64,000 bases of DNA from Bacteroidota bacterium (GCA_018970395.1 JAGWWM010000006.1:1-64000); one strand, 5' to 3'; counted from the first letter of the stretch, positions 36,682-45,739 are shown. Numbers and translations: made by a program. Notes: generated from the letters alone by a model not told the origin.

Positions 36682-38146
36682 GAATCATTTGTATCCGGTT
36701 TTTTTGAAATTGGATCAGTTACGATTGTTGCTGGTAGGGGCCGGTAATGTCGGACTGGAAAAGCTGGAATCCCTTCTTGCCAACGCGCCGCGTACCGCCA
36801 TTACGATTGTGGCACCGTTGGTGCGGGAAGAAGTGCGCAACTATCTGAAAGATTTTCCCGAATGTAAAGTGTATGAGCGCCGATTTGAAGACGCAGATCT
36901 GAATGAAAAGGATTTGGTCATACTGGCAACGGATGATAAGGAATTACATAAGCATATCCGCACGCAATGCAAAGAGAAACGCATTTTGATCAATGTGGCT
37001 GATACACCTGAGTTGTGCGATTTTTATCTCGGCAGCATTGTGCAGAAAGGAAATTTGAAGATTGCGATTTCTACCAATGGAAAATCTCCCACTGCGGCGA
37101 AACGAATCAAGCAAGTGTTGAATGAATCATTGCCTGAAGAGATTGATGAGGTGCTGGAAAATCTGCATACGTTCCGCAATACCATCAAAGGAGATTTTCA
37201 GCAGAAGGTGAAGAAGATGAATGCCGTTACGAAGGGATTGGTGGAAAATGATGCAGCTGCCACTGAGAAGCGGTGGAAAAAAATCGCCACTTATTTCCTG
37301 ATGGCCTTCGGTTTCATGCTGGTAGGACATTTTATTTTTTCGTACATACCCTTTAGACAGATCGCTACGGATGCGGTGAATTGGTATCAGTCATTGGATC
37401 CTGACATCCCGTTACACTGGATTGTATTGGCGGGCTTTTGTGCGCAATTGGTGGATGGCGCTTTGGGGATGGGGTATGGAGTCACCAGCACATCTATCAT
37501 GTTGTCAACCGGCATGAGTCCGGCCGCTATCAGCGGCAGTATTCATACCTCTGAAGTATTTTCAAGTGCTGTGTCAGGCTACAGTCATTATCGTTTCGGA
37601 AATGTCAATAAGAAATTATTTAAAGCCCTGGTGATACCCGGTGTGATTGGGGCCGCTGTGGGTGCTGTTTTTTTAGTAGTAATGGGAGATGAGTATAGCA
37701 AGTGGTTGCGTCCGGCTATAGCGGTATATACGATGTTGCTCGGAATAAAATTCATCATCAATGCATTCCGGGAGATGAAGCCGCAGAAGAAGTTCAAACA
37801 TTATCGCATACTGGCAGCTTTCGGTGGATTTTTTGATTCATTCGGCGGCGGGGGATGGGGACCTATTGTGACTTCAACACTGATCAATAACGGCAGAAGT
37901 CATAAGTATGTAGTGGGGTCAGTCAGTCTGACTGAATTTTTCATCACGCTTGCAAGTGCTTTTACCTTCTTTACCATGATCGGTGTCAGTCACTGGCATT
38001 ATATCGTTGCACTCATGCTGGGTAGTTTTATTGCAGCCCCCATAGCTGCGAAACTGGCAGGCAGGTTGCAAAAGAAAACGGCTTATTTTTTACTAGGGAT
38101 ACTGGTGATTATTTGGAGCGTGCGGATACTGATCAAAATTTTGTAA
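36659..38146 (+). CDS. Fusion of precorrin-2 dehydrogenase (siroheme synthase N-domain) and TauE/SafE permease
   Basis: A 495-residue two-part protein. Residues about 8-205 are the CysG-N/Met8p-type domain: LRLLLVGAGNVGLEKLESLL (NAD-binding), then VILATDDKELHKHIR, INVADTPELCDFYLGSIV and ISTNGKSPTAAKRIKQ, which make siroheme from precorrin-2. Residues about 225-495 are a TauE/SafE (TSUP) permease with eight or so helices, including QLVDGALGMGYGVTST and GGFFDSFGGGGWGPIVTS. TSUP members export sulfite or sulfonates. The fusion links siroheme supply to sulfite transport, matching the divergent sulfite reductase. It starts 23 bp inside the DUF2490 gene. Confidence 0.9.
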   Translation: MEKTKELKNHLYPVFLKLDQLRLLLVGAGNVGLEKLESLLANAPRTAITIVAPLVREEVRNYLKDFPECKVYERRFEDADLNEKDLVILATDDKELHKHIRTQCKEKRILINVADTPELCDFYLGSIVQKGNLKIAISTNGKSPTAAKRIKQVLNESLPEEIDEVLENLHTFRNTIKGDFQQKVKKMNAVTKGLVENDAAATEKRWKKIATYFLMAFGFMLVGHFIFSYIPFRQIATDAVNWYQSLDPDIPLHWIVLAGFCAQLVDGALGMGYGVTSTSIMLSTGMSPAAISGSIHTSEVFSSAVSGYSHYRFGNVNKKLFKALVIPGVIGAAVGAVFLVVMGDEYSKWLRPAIAVYTMLLGIKFIINAFREMKPQKKFKHYRILAAFGGFFDSFGGGGWGPIVTSTLINNGRSHKYVVGSVSLTEFFITLASAFTFFTMIGVSHWHYIVALMLGSFIAAPIAAKLAGRLQKKTAYFLLGILVIIWSVRILIKIL

Positions 38147-38152
38147 GTACGA

Positions 38153-39445
38153 TCAGCTGATTTTCCAATCAATGATTTGATTGACATATTCCGACCGATA
38201 CGGCGTAGTTATTTTGATATAGTTATCAGTATAACCTTCCATGAATCCTTCTTTGTCCTGCGATTCAAACAACACAGGTCTTATGCTGTCACGATGCTGC
38301 TCTGTGAAATACTGCATCTTCTTGTAAGAAAGATTCCGAAGGATTTTATTGCGTTGATGACGTGCCTTCATCGGCACTACCGGCTTTAAAGTGAGCGCAT
38401 GGGTATTGTCGCGCTCCGAATACGTGAACACATGTAAATAGGAAATTTCCAATTGATGCAGGAAGGAGAATGTCTCTTCAAACAACGATTCGCTTTCTCC
38501 CGGAAATCCTACAATCACATCAACGCCGATACAGCAATGCGGCATTTTTGCTTTGATATAATCTACTCTTTCCTGATATAATTCCCGTTTGTAACGACGG
38601 CGCATCGCTGCTAAAATCGTATTGCTGCCGCTTTGTAAGGGGATATGAAAATGCGGCATGAATTTCTTGCTTTCGGCAACAAAATCAATAATCTCATTGG
38701 TCAGCAGATTGGGTTCGATGGAAGAAATGCGATACCGTTCAATTCCTTCCACTTTATCCAGTTCTTGAATGAGTTGATAAAAGTTTTCTTCTCGCTGAAA
38801 GATGGAAGCCGAACCGCTGCCGTCTGCACCTTTCCCAAAATCACCCAGATTTACCCCTGTTAAAACAATTTCTTTGCTTCCTTTTGCAGCTATTTCTTTT
38901 GCATTGGAAACGACATTTTCTATGCGATCACTTCTGCTTTTCCCTCTTGCCATAGGGATCGTACAAAAAGAACAAGTATAATCACAGCCGTCCTGCACTT
39001 TTAAAAAAGTGCGGGTGCGGTCGTTGAGCGAGTAGGACGCATTAAAACCATTCAAGGCTTCTATGTCGCAGCTCGATATCTTAGCGCTGTCCCCTTTACT
39101 TAATTCGGCAATATGGGCAGCAAGATTGAATTTTTCTGCAGCCCCTAATACGAGATCTACCCCCGGAATAGAAGCGATTTCTTTTGGCTTTAGCTGGGCA
39201 TAGCAGCCGGTGATGACGACCAGGCCAGCCGGCGCTTTCCGTTGTATTCTTCTCACCAGTTGACGGCATTCCTTATCCGCATTCTCTGTAACCGAGCAGG
39301 TATTGATCACATACACATCTGCTTCCTGTTCAAAATCCTTTTTTTCATAGCCTTCTTTTTCCATCAGTCGGCTGAGCGTGGATGTCTCGGAATAATTAAG
39401 TTTACATCCGAGCGTATGAAAGGCTATGGATTTTGAATTCGACAT
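38153..39445 (-). CDS. mtaB: tRNA t6A37 methylthiotransferase MtaB
   Basis: Radical-SAM enzyme that converts t6A37 to ms2t6A37 in tRNAs reading ANN codons. 430 residues: N-terminal UPF0004 domain with cluster cysteines (HTLGCKLNYSE, INTCSVTENADKECR, VITGCYAQ), radical-SAM motif DGCDYTCSFCTIPMARG and a C-terminal TRAM domain. The CKLNYSE and RTFLKVQDGCDYTC forms indicate MtaB and not MiaB or RimO. Start chosen at the ATG 39445; a TTG at 39454 falls in the promoter element (39452-39459). Its stop is 7 bp from the convergent TauE fusion gene. Confidence 0.93.
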   Translation of the reverse strand: MSNSKSIAFHTLGCKLNYSETSTLSRLMEKEGYEKKDFEQEADVYVINTCSVTENADKECRQLVRRIQRKAPAGLVVITGCYAQLKPKEIASIPGVDLVLGAAEKFNLAAHIAELSKGDSAKISSCDIEALNGFNASYSLNDRTRTFLKVQDGCDYTCSFCTIPMARGKSRSDRIENVVSNAKEIAAKGSKEIVLTGVNLGDFGKGADGSGSASIFQREENFYQLIQELDKVEGIERYRISSIEPNLLTNEIIDFVAESKKFMPHFHIPLQSGSNTILAAMRRRYKRELYQERVDYIKAKMPHCCIGVDVIVGFPGESESLFEETFSFLHQLEISYLHVFTYSERDNTHALTLKPVVPMKARHQRNKILRNLSYKKMQYFTEQHRDSIRPVLFESQDKEGFMEGYTDNYIKITTPYRSEYVNQIIDWKIS

Positions 39446-39451
39446 GGAATA

Positions 39452-39459
39452 CAAAAATA
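39452..39459 (-). promoter_or_regulatory. TAnnTTTG -7 element directly before mtaB
   Basis: Minus strand TATTTTTG ends 7 bases before the mtaB ATG (39445), predicting a leaderless or nearly leaderless message. Confidence 0.5.
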
Positions 39460-39530
39460 CAAAAATGCAAGAGACCCGGAGTTAATTCTCCGTGTCATTG
39501 CGCCTTAGTGTCTCTGTGTTATGGATTTCT

Positions 39531-39566
39531 CCTTAATAAAAAAGGCTGCACTTTGGCAACCTTTTT
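39531..39566 (-). terminator. Rho-independent terminator of mdh
   Basis: On the minus strand AAAAAGGTTGC pairs with GCAGCCTTTTTT (one G-T pair) around a short loop, followed by TTATT. It lies 20 bp past the mdh stop. Confidence 0.75.
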
Positions 39567-39586
39567 ACAAATAAAAAATTGAAACA

Positions 39587-40516
39587 TTAAAGCGTCTTCA
39601 ACACGTCATTCATGCTGCGGACCGCATCTGCGCTTTTATTGAAAGCAGCCTGCTCTTCCGTATTCAGTTCGAAGTCAATGATTTTCTCCCAACCGTTTCT
39701 GCCAATGGTAACGGGTACGCCCAGGCAAATATCTTTTTGTCCGTATTCTCCTTCGAGGGCGACGCAGCAAGTGAATAATTTTTTCTCATCTCTCAAAATG
39801 CTTTCTACCAAAGCCGCTCCGGCAGCACCGGGCGCATACCAGGCACTGGTACCGATTAATGCGGTCAAAGTAGCGCCCCCTACCATGGTATCTTTTACAA
39901 TTTTATCTTGTTGCTCTTGAGATAAGAATTTTGTTACCGGTACTGAGTTCCATGTTGCCATCCGAATCAAAGGAATCATAGTCGTATCTCCATGTCCGCC
40001 TACCACCACTGCATTTAAATCGGAGGGAGAACAACCCAGATGCTGACTCAATTGATACTTAAAGCGACTACTGTCGAGCGTACCACCCATACCAATGATG
40101 CGGTTTTTGGGAAGTCCGGTAGAAGTCAGTGCCAGATAAGTCATAGTATCCATTGGGTTGCTGATGACAATGATAATCGCATTGGGAGAATATTTTAATA
40201 CATTCTCACAAACGCTTTTAACGATACCGGCATTAACGCCAATCAGTTCTTCCCGAGTCATACCGGGTTTTCTGGGAAGTCCGGAAGTAATCACGACCAC
40301 ATCGCTGTTCGCAGTTTTGGAATAATCATTGGTACTGCCTACGATTTTGGTGTCGAATCCCAACAGGGTGGCCGTCTGTATCATGTCCTGCGCTTTCCCT
40401 TCTGCAACACCTTCTTTAATGTCTAACAAAACCAGTTCTGAACACAATTCTTTGCGGGCAATATTGTCTGCACATGTGGCGCCTACCGCACCTGCCCCTA
40501 CTACTGTTACTTTCAT
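39587..40516 (-). CDS. mdh: Malate dehydrogenase (LDH-like type)
   Basis: NAD-dependent TCA enzyme, 309 residues, of the lactate-dehydrogenase-like MDH group. NAD motif VTVVGAGAVGATCADNIA at the N-terminus; substrate arginines in GLPRKPGMTREEL; the DSSRFKYQLS segment; the catalytic histidine in VVGGHGDTTMIPL. All are intact. It is a single-gene unit with its own terminator, divergent from efp. Confidence 0.96.
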   Translation of the reverse strand: MKVTVVGAGAVGATCADNIARKELCSELVLLDIKEGVAEGKAQDMIQTATLLGFDTKIVGSTNDYSKTANSDVVVITSGLPRKPGMTREELIGVNAGIVKSVCENVLKYSPNAIIIVISNPMDTMTYLALTSTGLPKNRIIGMGGTLDSSRFKYQLSQHLGCSPSDLNAVVVGGHGDTTMIPLIRMATWNSVPVTKFLSQEQQDKIVKDTMVGGATLTALIGTSAWYAPGAAGAALVESILRDEKKLFTCCVALEGEYGQKDICLGVPVTIGRNGWEKIIDFELNTEEQAAFNKSADAVRSMNDVLKTL

Positions 40517-40611
40517 TGGATAAAATTTAGTTTATAAAAGCAGAGAGCGAATAGGCTCAACCACCTGCTTTTTGGATGAATAATTTATGGCCCAGCAAAG
40601 GTAATGGAGGA

Positions 40612-40651
40612 GATACGAAAAACGAAAAACGATCAACGAAAAACGATTTTT
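40612..40651. repeat. CGAAAAACG-word repeat before efp
   Basis: Near-tandem ACGAAAAACGAAAAACGATC / AACGAAAAACGAT words fill the leader side of efp. The same words recur around 61300-61350. Confidence 0.6.
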
Positions 40652-40657
40652 GCCCCT

Positions 40658-40665
40658 TACCTTTG
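40658..40665 (+). promoter_or_regulatory. TAnnTTTG -7 element of efp
   Basis: TACCTTTG, 21 bp before the ATG at 40687; leader about 16 bases. The preceding 40 bp are a CGAAAAACG-word repeat. Confidence 0.6.
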
Positions 40666-40686
40666 CCTCCTTCAAAATATTTAACA

Positions 40687-41253
40687 ATGGCAAATACATC
40701 CGACATCAGCCGTGGCATGATAATAAAAATCGACGGCAGCTTATACAAGGTGATTGAATTTGGTGAAAATAAAACTGCCCGTGCGGCAGCTAAGGTTTGG
40801 GCTAAACTTAAAGGAGTGGATAATTCCCGCACGATTGAACAAACCTGGAATAGTGGTGACACCATTTATCCGGTGAGAGTAGAGCGGAAAGATTTCCAGT
40901 TCCTGTATAAAGATGATACCGGATATAATTTTATGAACAATGAAAGTTTTGAGCAGATTTCAGTGGAAGAAGGCTTAATTGACGCTCCTCAGTTTTTAAA
41001 GGAAGGCGATCAGGTTTCTGCTTTAATCAATACCGAAACTGATTCGCCGATGAGCGTGGAGCTCCCCGATAAAATTGTAGTAAAGGTTACTTACAGTGAG
41101 CCCGGCGTAAAAGGGGATACTGCAACACGTACTTTAAAACCGGCGACAGTTGAAACCGGTGCGACGGTAATGGTGCCCTTGTTTGTGAATGAAGGAGAAC
41201 TGATCAGAATCAACACTAAATCAGGAGAATACGTAGAAAGGGTGAAAGAATAA
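40687..41253 (+). CDS. efp: Translation elongation factor P with arginine at the tip (Arg32)
   Basis: Relieves ribosome stalling at polyproline. 188 residues from the ATG at 40687; an open frame upstream to 40576 runs through the promoter and repeat, so it is not used. Three EF-P domains are present, ending in the signature-like FVNEGELIRINTKSGEYVERV. The beta3-beta4 tip, normally PGKG with a modified lysine, reads NKTARAAAKVW here, with Arg at residue 32. This aligns without gaps to NKSGRNAAVVK of Pseudomonas aeruginosa EF-P, whose Arg32 is rhamnosylated by EarP. No EarP, EpmA or EpmB gene is in the window. Confidence 0.95.
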   Translation: MANTSDISRGMIIKIDGSLYKVIEFGENKTARAAAKVWAKLKGVDNSRTIEQTWNSGDTIYPVRVERKDFQFLYKDDTGYNFMNNESFEQISVEEGLIDAPQFLKEGDQVSALINTETDSPMSVELPDKIVVKVTYSEPGVKGDTATRTLKPATVETGATVMVPLFVNEGELIRINTKSGEYVERVKE

Positions 41254-41276
41254 TTTTTCAAAATCTTTTAAAAAAC

Positions 41277-41308
41277 GGGCAATTTTTCCACATTTTGCCC
41301 TTTTTTTT
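41277..41308 (+). terminator. Rho-independent terminator of efp
   Basis: GGGCAA (41277-41282) pairs with TTGCCC (41295-41300), followed by eight T residues, 24 bp after the efp stop. Confidence 0.75.
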
Positions 41309-41351
41309 ATTAAAAATTCCCTGAAAAGTTGATTTTTTAACATGGTTCGTT

Positions 41352-41359
41352 ACCTTCGA
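41352..41359 (+). promoter_or_regulatory. Probable -7 element of accB-accC
   Basis: TACCTTCG differs from TAnnTTTG by one base and lies 31 bp before the accB ATG, after the efp terminator. Confidence 0.4.
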
Positions 41360-41389
41360 CCTTTGAATTTTTAACCCAAAAATTAAGAT

Positions 41390-41875
41390 ATGGACATTAA
41401 ACAGGTGCAGGAATTGATTAAGCTTGTAAGCAAATCGAGCCTGAGTGAATTAACGATTGAAGAAGGAGATTTTAAAATTACTTTAAAACAAAAAGAGGAT
41501 GTAGTTCCGCAAGCTTATGTGAGTGCTCCGGTAATGGCAGCTCCTGTTGCTGTTGCACCCGCTCCTTCAGCAGTTCCTGCAGCTGCTCCTGTGGCTTCTA
41601 CGCCTGCAGCTTCGGCAGCTGAGGATACTTCCAAATATATTACTATTAAGAGTCCCATGATTGGAACTTTTTACCGCAAACCCTCTCCGGATAAACCGCT
41701 TTATGTAGAAGTGGGAGATGAGATTGTTCCAGGTAAAGTGGTTTGTATCATTGAAGCGATGAAACTGTTCAATGAAATCGAGAGCGAAGTAAAAGGAAGA
41801 GTAGTGAAAGTGCTGGTAGAGGATCAGTCGCCGGTCGAATATGATCAGCCTTTATTCCTGGTGGATCCCAGTTAA
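41390..41875 (+). CDS. accB: Biotin carboxyl carrier protein of acetyl-CoA carboxylase
   Basis: 161 residues: an N-terminal helical/strand segment (1-38) that contacts the carboxylase, an Ala/Pro-rich linker (about 40-78) and a biotinyl domain (about 82-161). The biotinylated lysine is K125 in IEAMKLFNEIES (the more common form is EAMKLMNEIE). It carries biotin between AccC and the carboxyltransferase in fatty acid synthesis. accC follows 100 bp downstream across an AT-word repeat, the usual accBC pairing. Confidence 0.96.
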   Translation: MDIKQVQELIKLVSKSSLSELTIEEGDFKITLKQKEDVVPQAYVSAPVMAAPVAVAPAPSAVPAAAPVASTPAASAAEDTSKYITIKSPMIGTFYRKPSPDKPLYVEVGDEIVPGKVVCIIEAMKLFNEIESEVKGRVVKVLVEDQSPVEYDQPLFLVDPS

Positions 41876-41885
41876 GGATAAATAT

Positions 41886-41930
41886 TTAATTAATAATTAA
41901 TAATTAATAATTAAAAATTAGTAATTAATC
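41886..41930. repeat. AT-word repeat between accB and accC
   Basis: Tandem TTAATTAATAATTAATAATTA words fill half of the accB-accC gap, just after the accB stop and inside the presumed operon. Confidence 0.65.
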
Positions 41931-41974
41931 AGGGAGACGTCGTTTGGTTTTCGTTTCCAATCAAAAATTATTGC

Positions 41975-43312
41975 ATGTTCAAGAAAATATTAATTGCCAA
42001 TCGGGGTGAAATTGCTTTGCGTGTCATTCGTACTTGTCGAGAAATGGGCATTCGTACGGTGGCGGTTTATTCTACTGCTGATAAGGAAAGTCTGCACGTA
42101 AAATTTGCGGATGAGGCGGTATGTATCGGAAAACCGCAAGGTTCTGAGTCTTATTTGAATATCCCCAATATCATTGCTGCGGCGGAAATTACCAATGCCG
42201 ATGCCATTCACCCGGGCTATGGATTTTTAGCGGAAAATGCCAAGTTTTCTGAGATCTGTGGACTTAGTGGCATCAAATTCATTGGTCCAACTCCCGAACA
42301 GATTCGTAAAATGGGAGATAAAATTACTGCTAAAGAAACCATGATCAAAGCAGGCGTACCGGTGGTGCCGGGTGGGGAAGGATTGCTGGAAAGTCTGGAG
42401 CAGGCAAAATATTTGGCTAAAGAAATCGGTTATCCGGTGATTTTGAAGGCTACTGCCGGTGGCGGTGGAAAGGGGATGAGAGTGGTATGGACAGAGGATG
42501 AGTTGGAGCGTAATTACAATATGGCTAAAACAGAGGCTGGTGCTGCATTTAAGAATGATGGCATTTACATGGAGAAATTCGTGGAAGAGCCCCGTCATAT
42601 TGAAATACAGGTAGCAGGCGATCGTTTTGGTACCGTTTGTCATTTAAGTGAGCGCGATTGTTCCATTCAGAGAAGACATCAGAAATTGGTAGAAGAATCT
42701 CCCTCTCCTTTCATGACACCTGAATTAAGAAAAGCGATGGGAGAAGCTGCGAAAAAAGCTGCTTCTGCTATTGACTATGAAAGTGTAGGTACGATTGAGT
42801 TCCTGGTGGACAAGCACCGCAATTTCTACTTCATGGAAATGAATACGCGTATTCAGGTAGAGCATTGCGTAACGGAGGAAGTCACCAATTTTGATTTGAT
42901 CAAAGAACAAATATTGATTGCGGCCGGCGAAAGAATCAGTGGGAAAGACTATGAGCCCGAAATGCATGCCATTGAATGCCGGATCAATGCGGAAGATCCT
43001 TACAATGATTTTCGTCCTTCTCCCGGTAAAATAACCGTGTTGCATCAGCCCGGTGGTCATGGTATTCGGATAGACAGCCATGTGTATGCCGGCTATGTCA
43101 TTCCTCCCTATTATGATTCTATGATTGCTAAGATTATTGCTGTTGCGCGTACCCGCGAGGAAGCCATCAATACGATGAGCAGAGCTTTAAGCGAGTATGT
43201 GATAGAAGGTGTGAAGACGACGATTCCATTTCACCAGCAATTGATGCGGAATGAGGATTTCAGGAACGGTAATTTTACAACTAAATTTCTTGAAAGTTTT
43301 CAAATGAAGTAA
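41975..43312 (+). CDS. accC: Acetyl-CoA carboxylase biotin carboxylase subunit
   Basis: ATP-grasp enzyme that carboxylates biotin on AccB. 445 residues, normal length. N-terminal domain [23 protein letters not shown]-binding glycine loop [15 protein letters not shown] (about 158-172), catalytic [10 protein letters not shown] (about 288-297) and biotin/bicarbonate residues in [11 protein letters not shown]. All are intact. Last gene of the accBC pair; a GC-rich hairpin and an AT-word repeat follow it. Confidence 0.97.
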   Translation: MFKKILIANRGEIALRVIRTCREMGIRTVAVYSTADKESLHVKFADEAVCIGKPQGSESYLNIPNIIAAAEITNADAIHPGYGFLAENAKFSEICGLSGIKFIGPTPEQIRKMGDKITAKETMIKAGVPVVPGGEGLLESLEQAKYLAKEIGYPVILKATAGGGGKGMRVVWTEDELERNYNMAKTEAGAAFKNDGIYMEKFVEEPRHIEIQVAGDRFGTVCHLSERDCSIQRRHQKLVEESPSPFMTPELRKAMGEAAKKAASAIDYESVGTIEFLVDKHRNFYFMEMNTRIQVEHCVTEEVTNFDLIKEQILIAAGERISGKDYEPEMHAIECRINAEDPYNDFRPSPGKITVLHQPGGHGIRIDSHVYAGYVIPPYYDSMIAKIIAVARTREEAINTMSRALSEYVIEGVKTTIPFHQQLMRNEDFRNGNFTTKFLESFQMK

Positions 43313-43316
43313 CCTC

Positions 43317-43350
43317 AATTATTAATTCTTAATTGTTAATTACTAATTAT
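43317..43350. repeat. AT-word repeat after accC
   Basis: Words of the form ATTATTAATTCTTAATTGTTAATTACTAATT directly after the accC stop, before the GC-rich hairpin. Confidence 0.6.
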
Positions 43351-43373
43351 AAACCCCGGCGAAGCCGGGGTTT
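43351..43373. terminator. GC-rich hairpin between convergent accC and glnN
   Basis: AAACCCCGGC pairs perfectly with GCCGGGGTTT around GAA (TTC on the minus strand). It is positioned to end both genes, but only short T-runs flank it, so bidirectional termination is inferred. Confidence 0.65.
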
Positions 43374-43400
43374 ATGCTGCGGTACACCATTGGACTCTAA

Positions 43401-45593
43401 TTATCTTAAGAACAACATCTCTCTGTATTTCGGCAGGTACCAGCTCGCATCATCTACCAACAATTCCAGTTTGTCAACATGATAGCGAATGGCATCAAAA
43501 TACTTGCCCTTCACTTCATCACAATAAGCAATGGCTTTCTCTCTGGTATTGCTGAGATTGTTGGCTTTTTTCCTCGCCTCAATCATCTGCGCGACCAGTT
43601 CACTCACTTTATTGATGTGCGTAGAAATGCTGATCAGAATTTGTTTTTGATTGGTGTAAGAGGATTCATCAATGCCAATCTCTTTCATCCCCTTTATATT
43701 GTTGATCAATACATTTTGATAACTGATGGCACCGGGTAAAATATGACTGGTGCACAACTCTCCCATGATGCGACTTTCAATTTGCACTTTCTTAATGTAT
43801 TTCTCCAGTTCAATTTCATGACGAGCTTCCAGTTCGCTATGGGAATAGACGCCGGTATTTTCAAACAACCTCTTCGCTTTGGGCTGCACCATTGCATCGA
43901 GCGCCAGCGGCGTTGTTTTTACATTGGGCAATCCGCGTTTTGCGGCTTCTTCCGCCCAGGCATCGCTGTAGCCGTCTCCTTCAAACAATACTTTCTTGCT
44001 TTCTGCAATGTATTGCTGCAACACATGCATGATCGCAATTTCTTTCTTCTCTCCTTTCTCAATCAGCGTATCTACTTCTTTTTTGAAAGTGATCAGCGTG
44101 TCCGCCATTATCGCATTCAACACGGTCATTGCATTGGCGCAATTCGCGCTGGAGCCAACCGCTCTGAATTCAAATTTATTTCCGGTGAATGCAAAAGGAG
44201 AAGTACGATTTCTGTCGGTATTGTCCAGTAACAACTCCGGAATGCTCTTATGTAAATCAAGTTTCAGAATTGCTTCATCCTGCTCATCAAATTTTCCGGT
44301 CACGCGCTTCTCCACATCTTCCAATACTTTAGTCAGATATTGTCCGATGAATACAGAAATGATGGCTGGAGGGGCTTCGTTGGCACCTAAACGATGATCG
44401 TTCCCTGCACTGGCGATGGAAGCCCTGAGCAATTCAGCGTAATTGTCCACTGCTCTGATTACATTCACAAAGAATGTAAGGAACATCAGATTGGTCTTGG
44501 GCGTTTTGCCGGGAGCCAACAGATTCACGCCGGTATCGGTAGCCATACTCCAGTTGTTGTGCTTGCCGCTACCGTTGATGCCGGCGAAAGGTTTTTCATG
44601 TACCAGCACCCGCAGGTTGTGGCGACGGGCTACACGATCCATCACATCCATTAAAAGAGAGTTGTGATCTACGGCTACACTCACTTCTTCAAAAATAGGC
44701 GCACACTCAAATTGCGCAGGAGCCACTTCATTGTGACGAGTGCGAAGAGGAATACCTAGTTTGTACGACTCTTGTTCGAAATCACGCATGAAAGCATAGA
44801 CTCTTTCCGGAATAGAACCGAAATAATGATCTTCCAATTGTTGTCCTTTCGCTGGAGAGTGACCAAATACAGTTCTGCCGCTTAATACCAGATCAGGACG
44901 TGCATTGTACATGCCTTCATCTATCAGAAAATATTCCTGTTCCCATCCGAGTGTAGCGGTTACTTTGGATACGTTTTTGTCAAAGTAATGACATACGTCC
45001 ACCGCAGATTTATTCAATGCTTCAACTGCTTTTAATAAAGGGCCTTTATAGTCGAGCAATTCTCCGGTATAGGAAACAAATACGGTAGGAATACAAAGTG
45101 TTTTGCCGCTACCTGTTTCCATAATAAAGGCGGGAGAAGAAGGATCCCAGGCAGTATAACCGCGTGCTTCGAATGTGGCTCTTAAGCCACCACTGGGGAA
45201 AGAGGAAGCATCCGGCTCCTGCTGAATCAATGCAGCACCATCGAATTCTTCAAGTGCTGTTCCGTCACTTTTTAAAGTGAAAAAGGAATCATGTTTTTCG
45301 GCGGTAGTGCCGGTAAGGGGTTGAAACCAGTGGGTATAATGGGTCACTCCTTTGGACTCCGCCCATTGTCTAACTCCGGCGGCAATCTGACTTGCCATGC
45401 CACGATCAATTCTTTTGCCGCCTTTAATGGAGGCAAGCAGACTTTTGTAAGCTTCATCACTCAAAAACTGCCTGGCAGTAGGTAATGTGAAAACATTCTC
45501 GCCAAATATGCCGGTAATCTTTCCCGATCCGGAAACATTGGCCGGGGAAGCAGCCCCCAGTTTTTTAATGGCTTGAAAACGTAATGATTGCAT
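43401..45593 (-). CDS. glnN: Glutamine synthetase type III
   Basis: ATP-dependent synthesis of glutamine from glutamate and ammonia. At 730 residues it is the long GSIII form typical of Bacteroidota, distinct from GSI/GSII. Key segments: GLRATFEARGYTAWDPSSPAF, the metal/glutamate region LRTRHNEVAPAQFECAPIFEE, the ATP/ammonia region INGSGKHNNWSM and the NRTSPFAFTGNKFEFRAVGS stretch. A TAAATTTG element lies about 22 bp upstream. It ends at a hairpin shared with accC. Confidence 0.97.
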   Translation of the reverse strand: MQSLRFQAIKKLGAASPANVSGSGKITGIFGENVFTLPTARQFLSDEAYKSLLASIKGGKRIDRGMASQIAAGVRQWAESKGVTHYTHWFQPLTGTTAEKHDSFFTLKSDGTALEEFDGAALIQQEPDASSFPSGGLRATFEARGYTAWDPSSPAFIMETGSGKTLCIPTVFVSYTGELLDYKGPLLKAVEALNKSAVDVCHYFDKNVSKVTATLGWEQEYFLIDEGMYNARPDLVLSGRTVFGHSPAKGQQLEDHYFGSIPERVYAFMRDFEQESYKLGIPLRTRHNEVAPAQFECAPIFEEVSVAVDHNSLLMDVMDRVARRHNLRVLVHEKPFAGINGSGKHNNWSMATDTGVNLLAPGKTPKTNLMFLTFFVNVIRAVDNYAELLRASIASAGNDHRLGANEAPPAIISVFIGQYLTKVLEDVEKRVTGKFDEQDEAILKLDLHKSIPELLLDNTDRNRTSPFAFTGNKFEFRAVGSSANCANAMTVLNAIMADTLITFKKEVDTLIEKGEKKEIAIMHVLQQYIAESKKVLFEGDGYSDAWAEEAAKRGLPNVKTTPLALDAMVQPKAKRLFENTGVYSHSELEARHEIELEKYIKKVQIESRIMGELCTSHILPGAISYQNVLINNIKGMKEIGIDESSYTNQKQILISISTHINKVSELVAQMIEARKKANNLSNTREKAIAYCDEVKGKYFDAIRYHVDKLELLVDDASWYLPKYREMLFLR

Positions 45594-45614
45594 TGCGAAT
45601 AATTTTTAAGTGGA

Positions 45615-45622
45615 CAAATTTA
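45615..45622 (-). promoter_or_regulatory. TAnnTTTG -7 element of glnN
   Basis: Minus strand TAAATTTG, 22 bp before the glnN ATG. Confidence 0.5.
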
Positions 45623-45739
45623 CCCAAAAAAGGTAAACAAAAAATGAAAAAGTCAATCATTTCGAAAAAAAAGAGGATAATTTCGATAATTTGTTGAATG
45701 ATTTAAGACTATAGAAGGTAAAATATTAAAAATATAAAT

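Noticed and set aside
36659-38146. Possible frameshift joining two separate genes
   Set aside because: The frame is continuous with no stop or shift between the siroheme domain and the permease, and a helical linker connects them, so a true fusion is preferred.
43743-44231. Long plus-strand open frames inside glnN
   Set aside because: Antisense to a fully conserved enzyme, with Phe/Cys-rich low-quality sequence; no sign of an independent gene.
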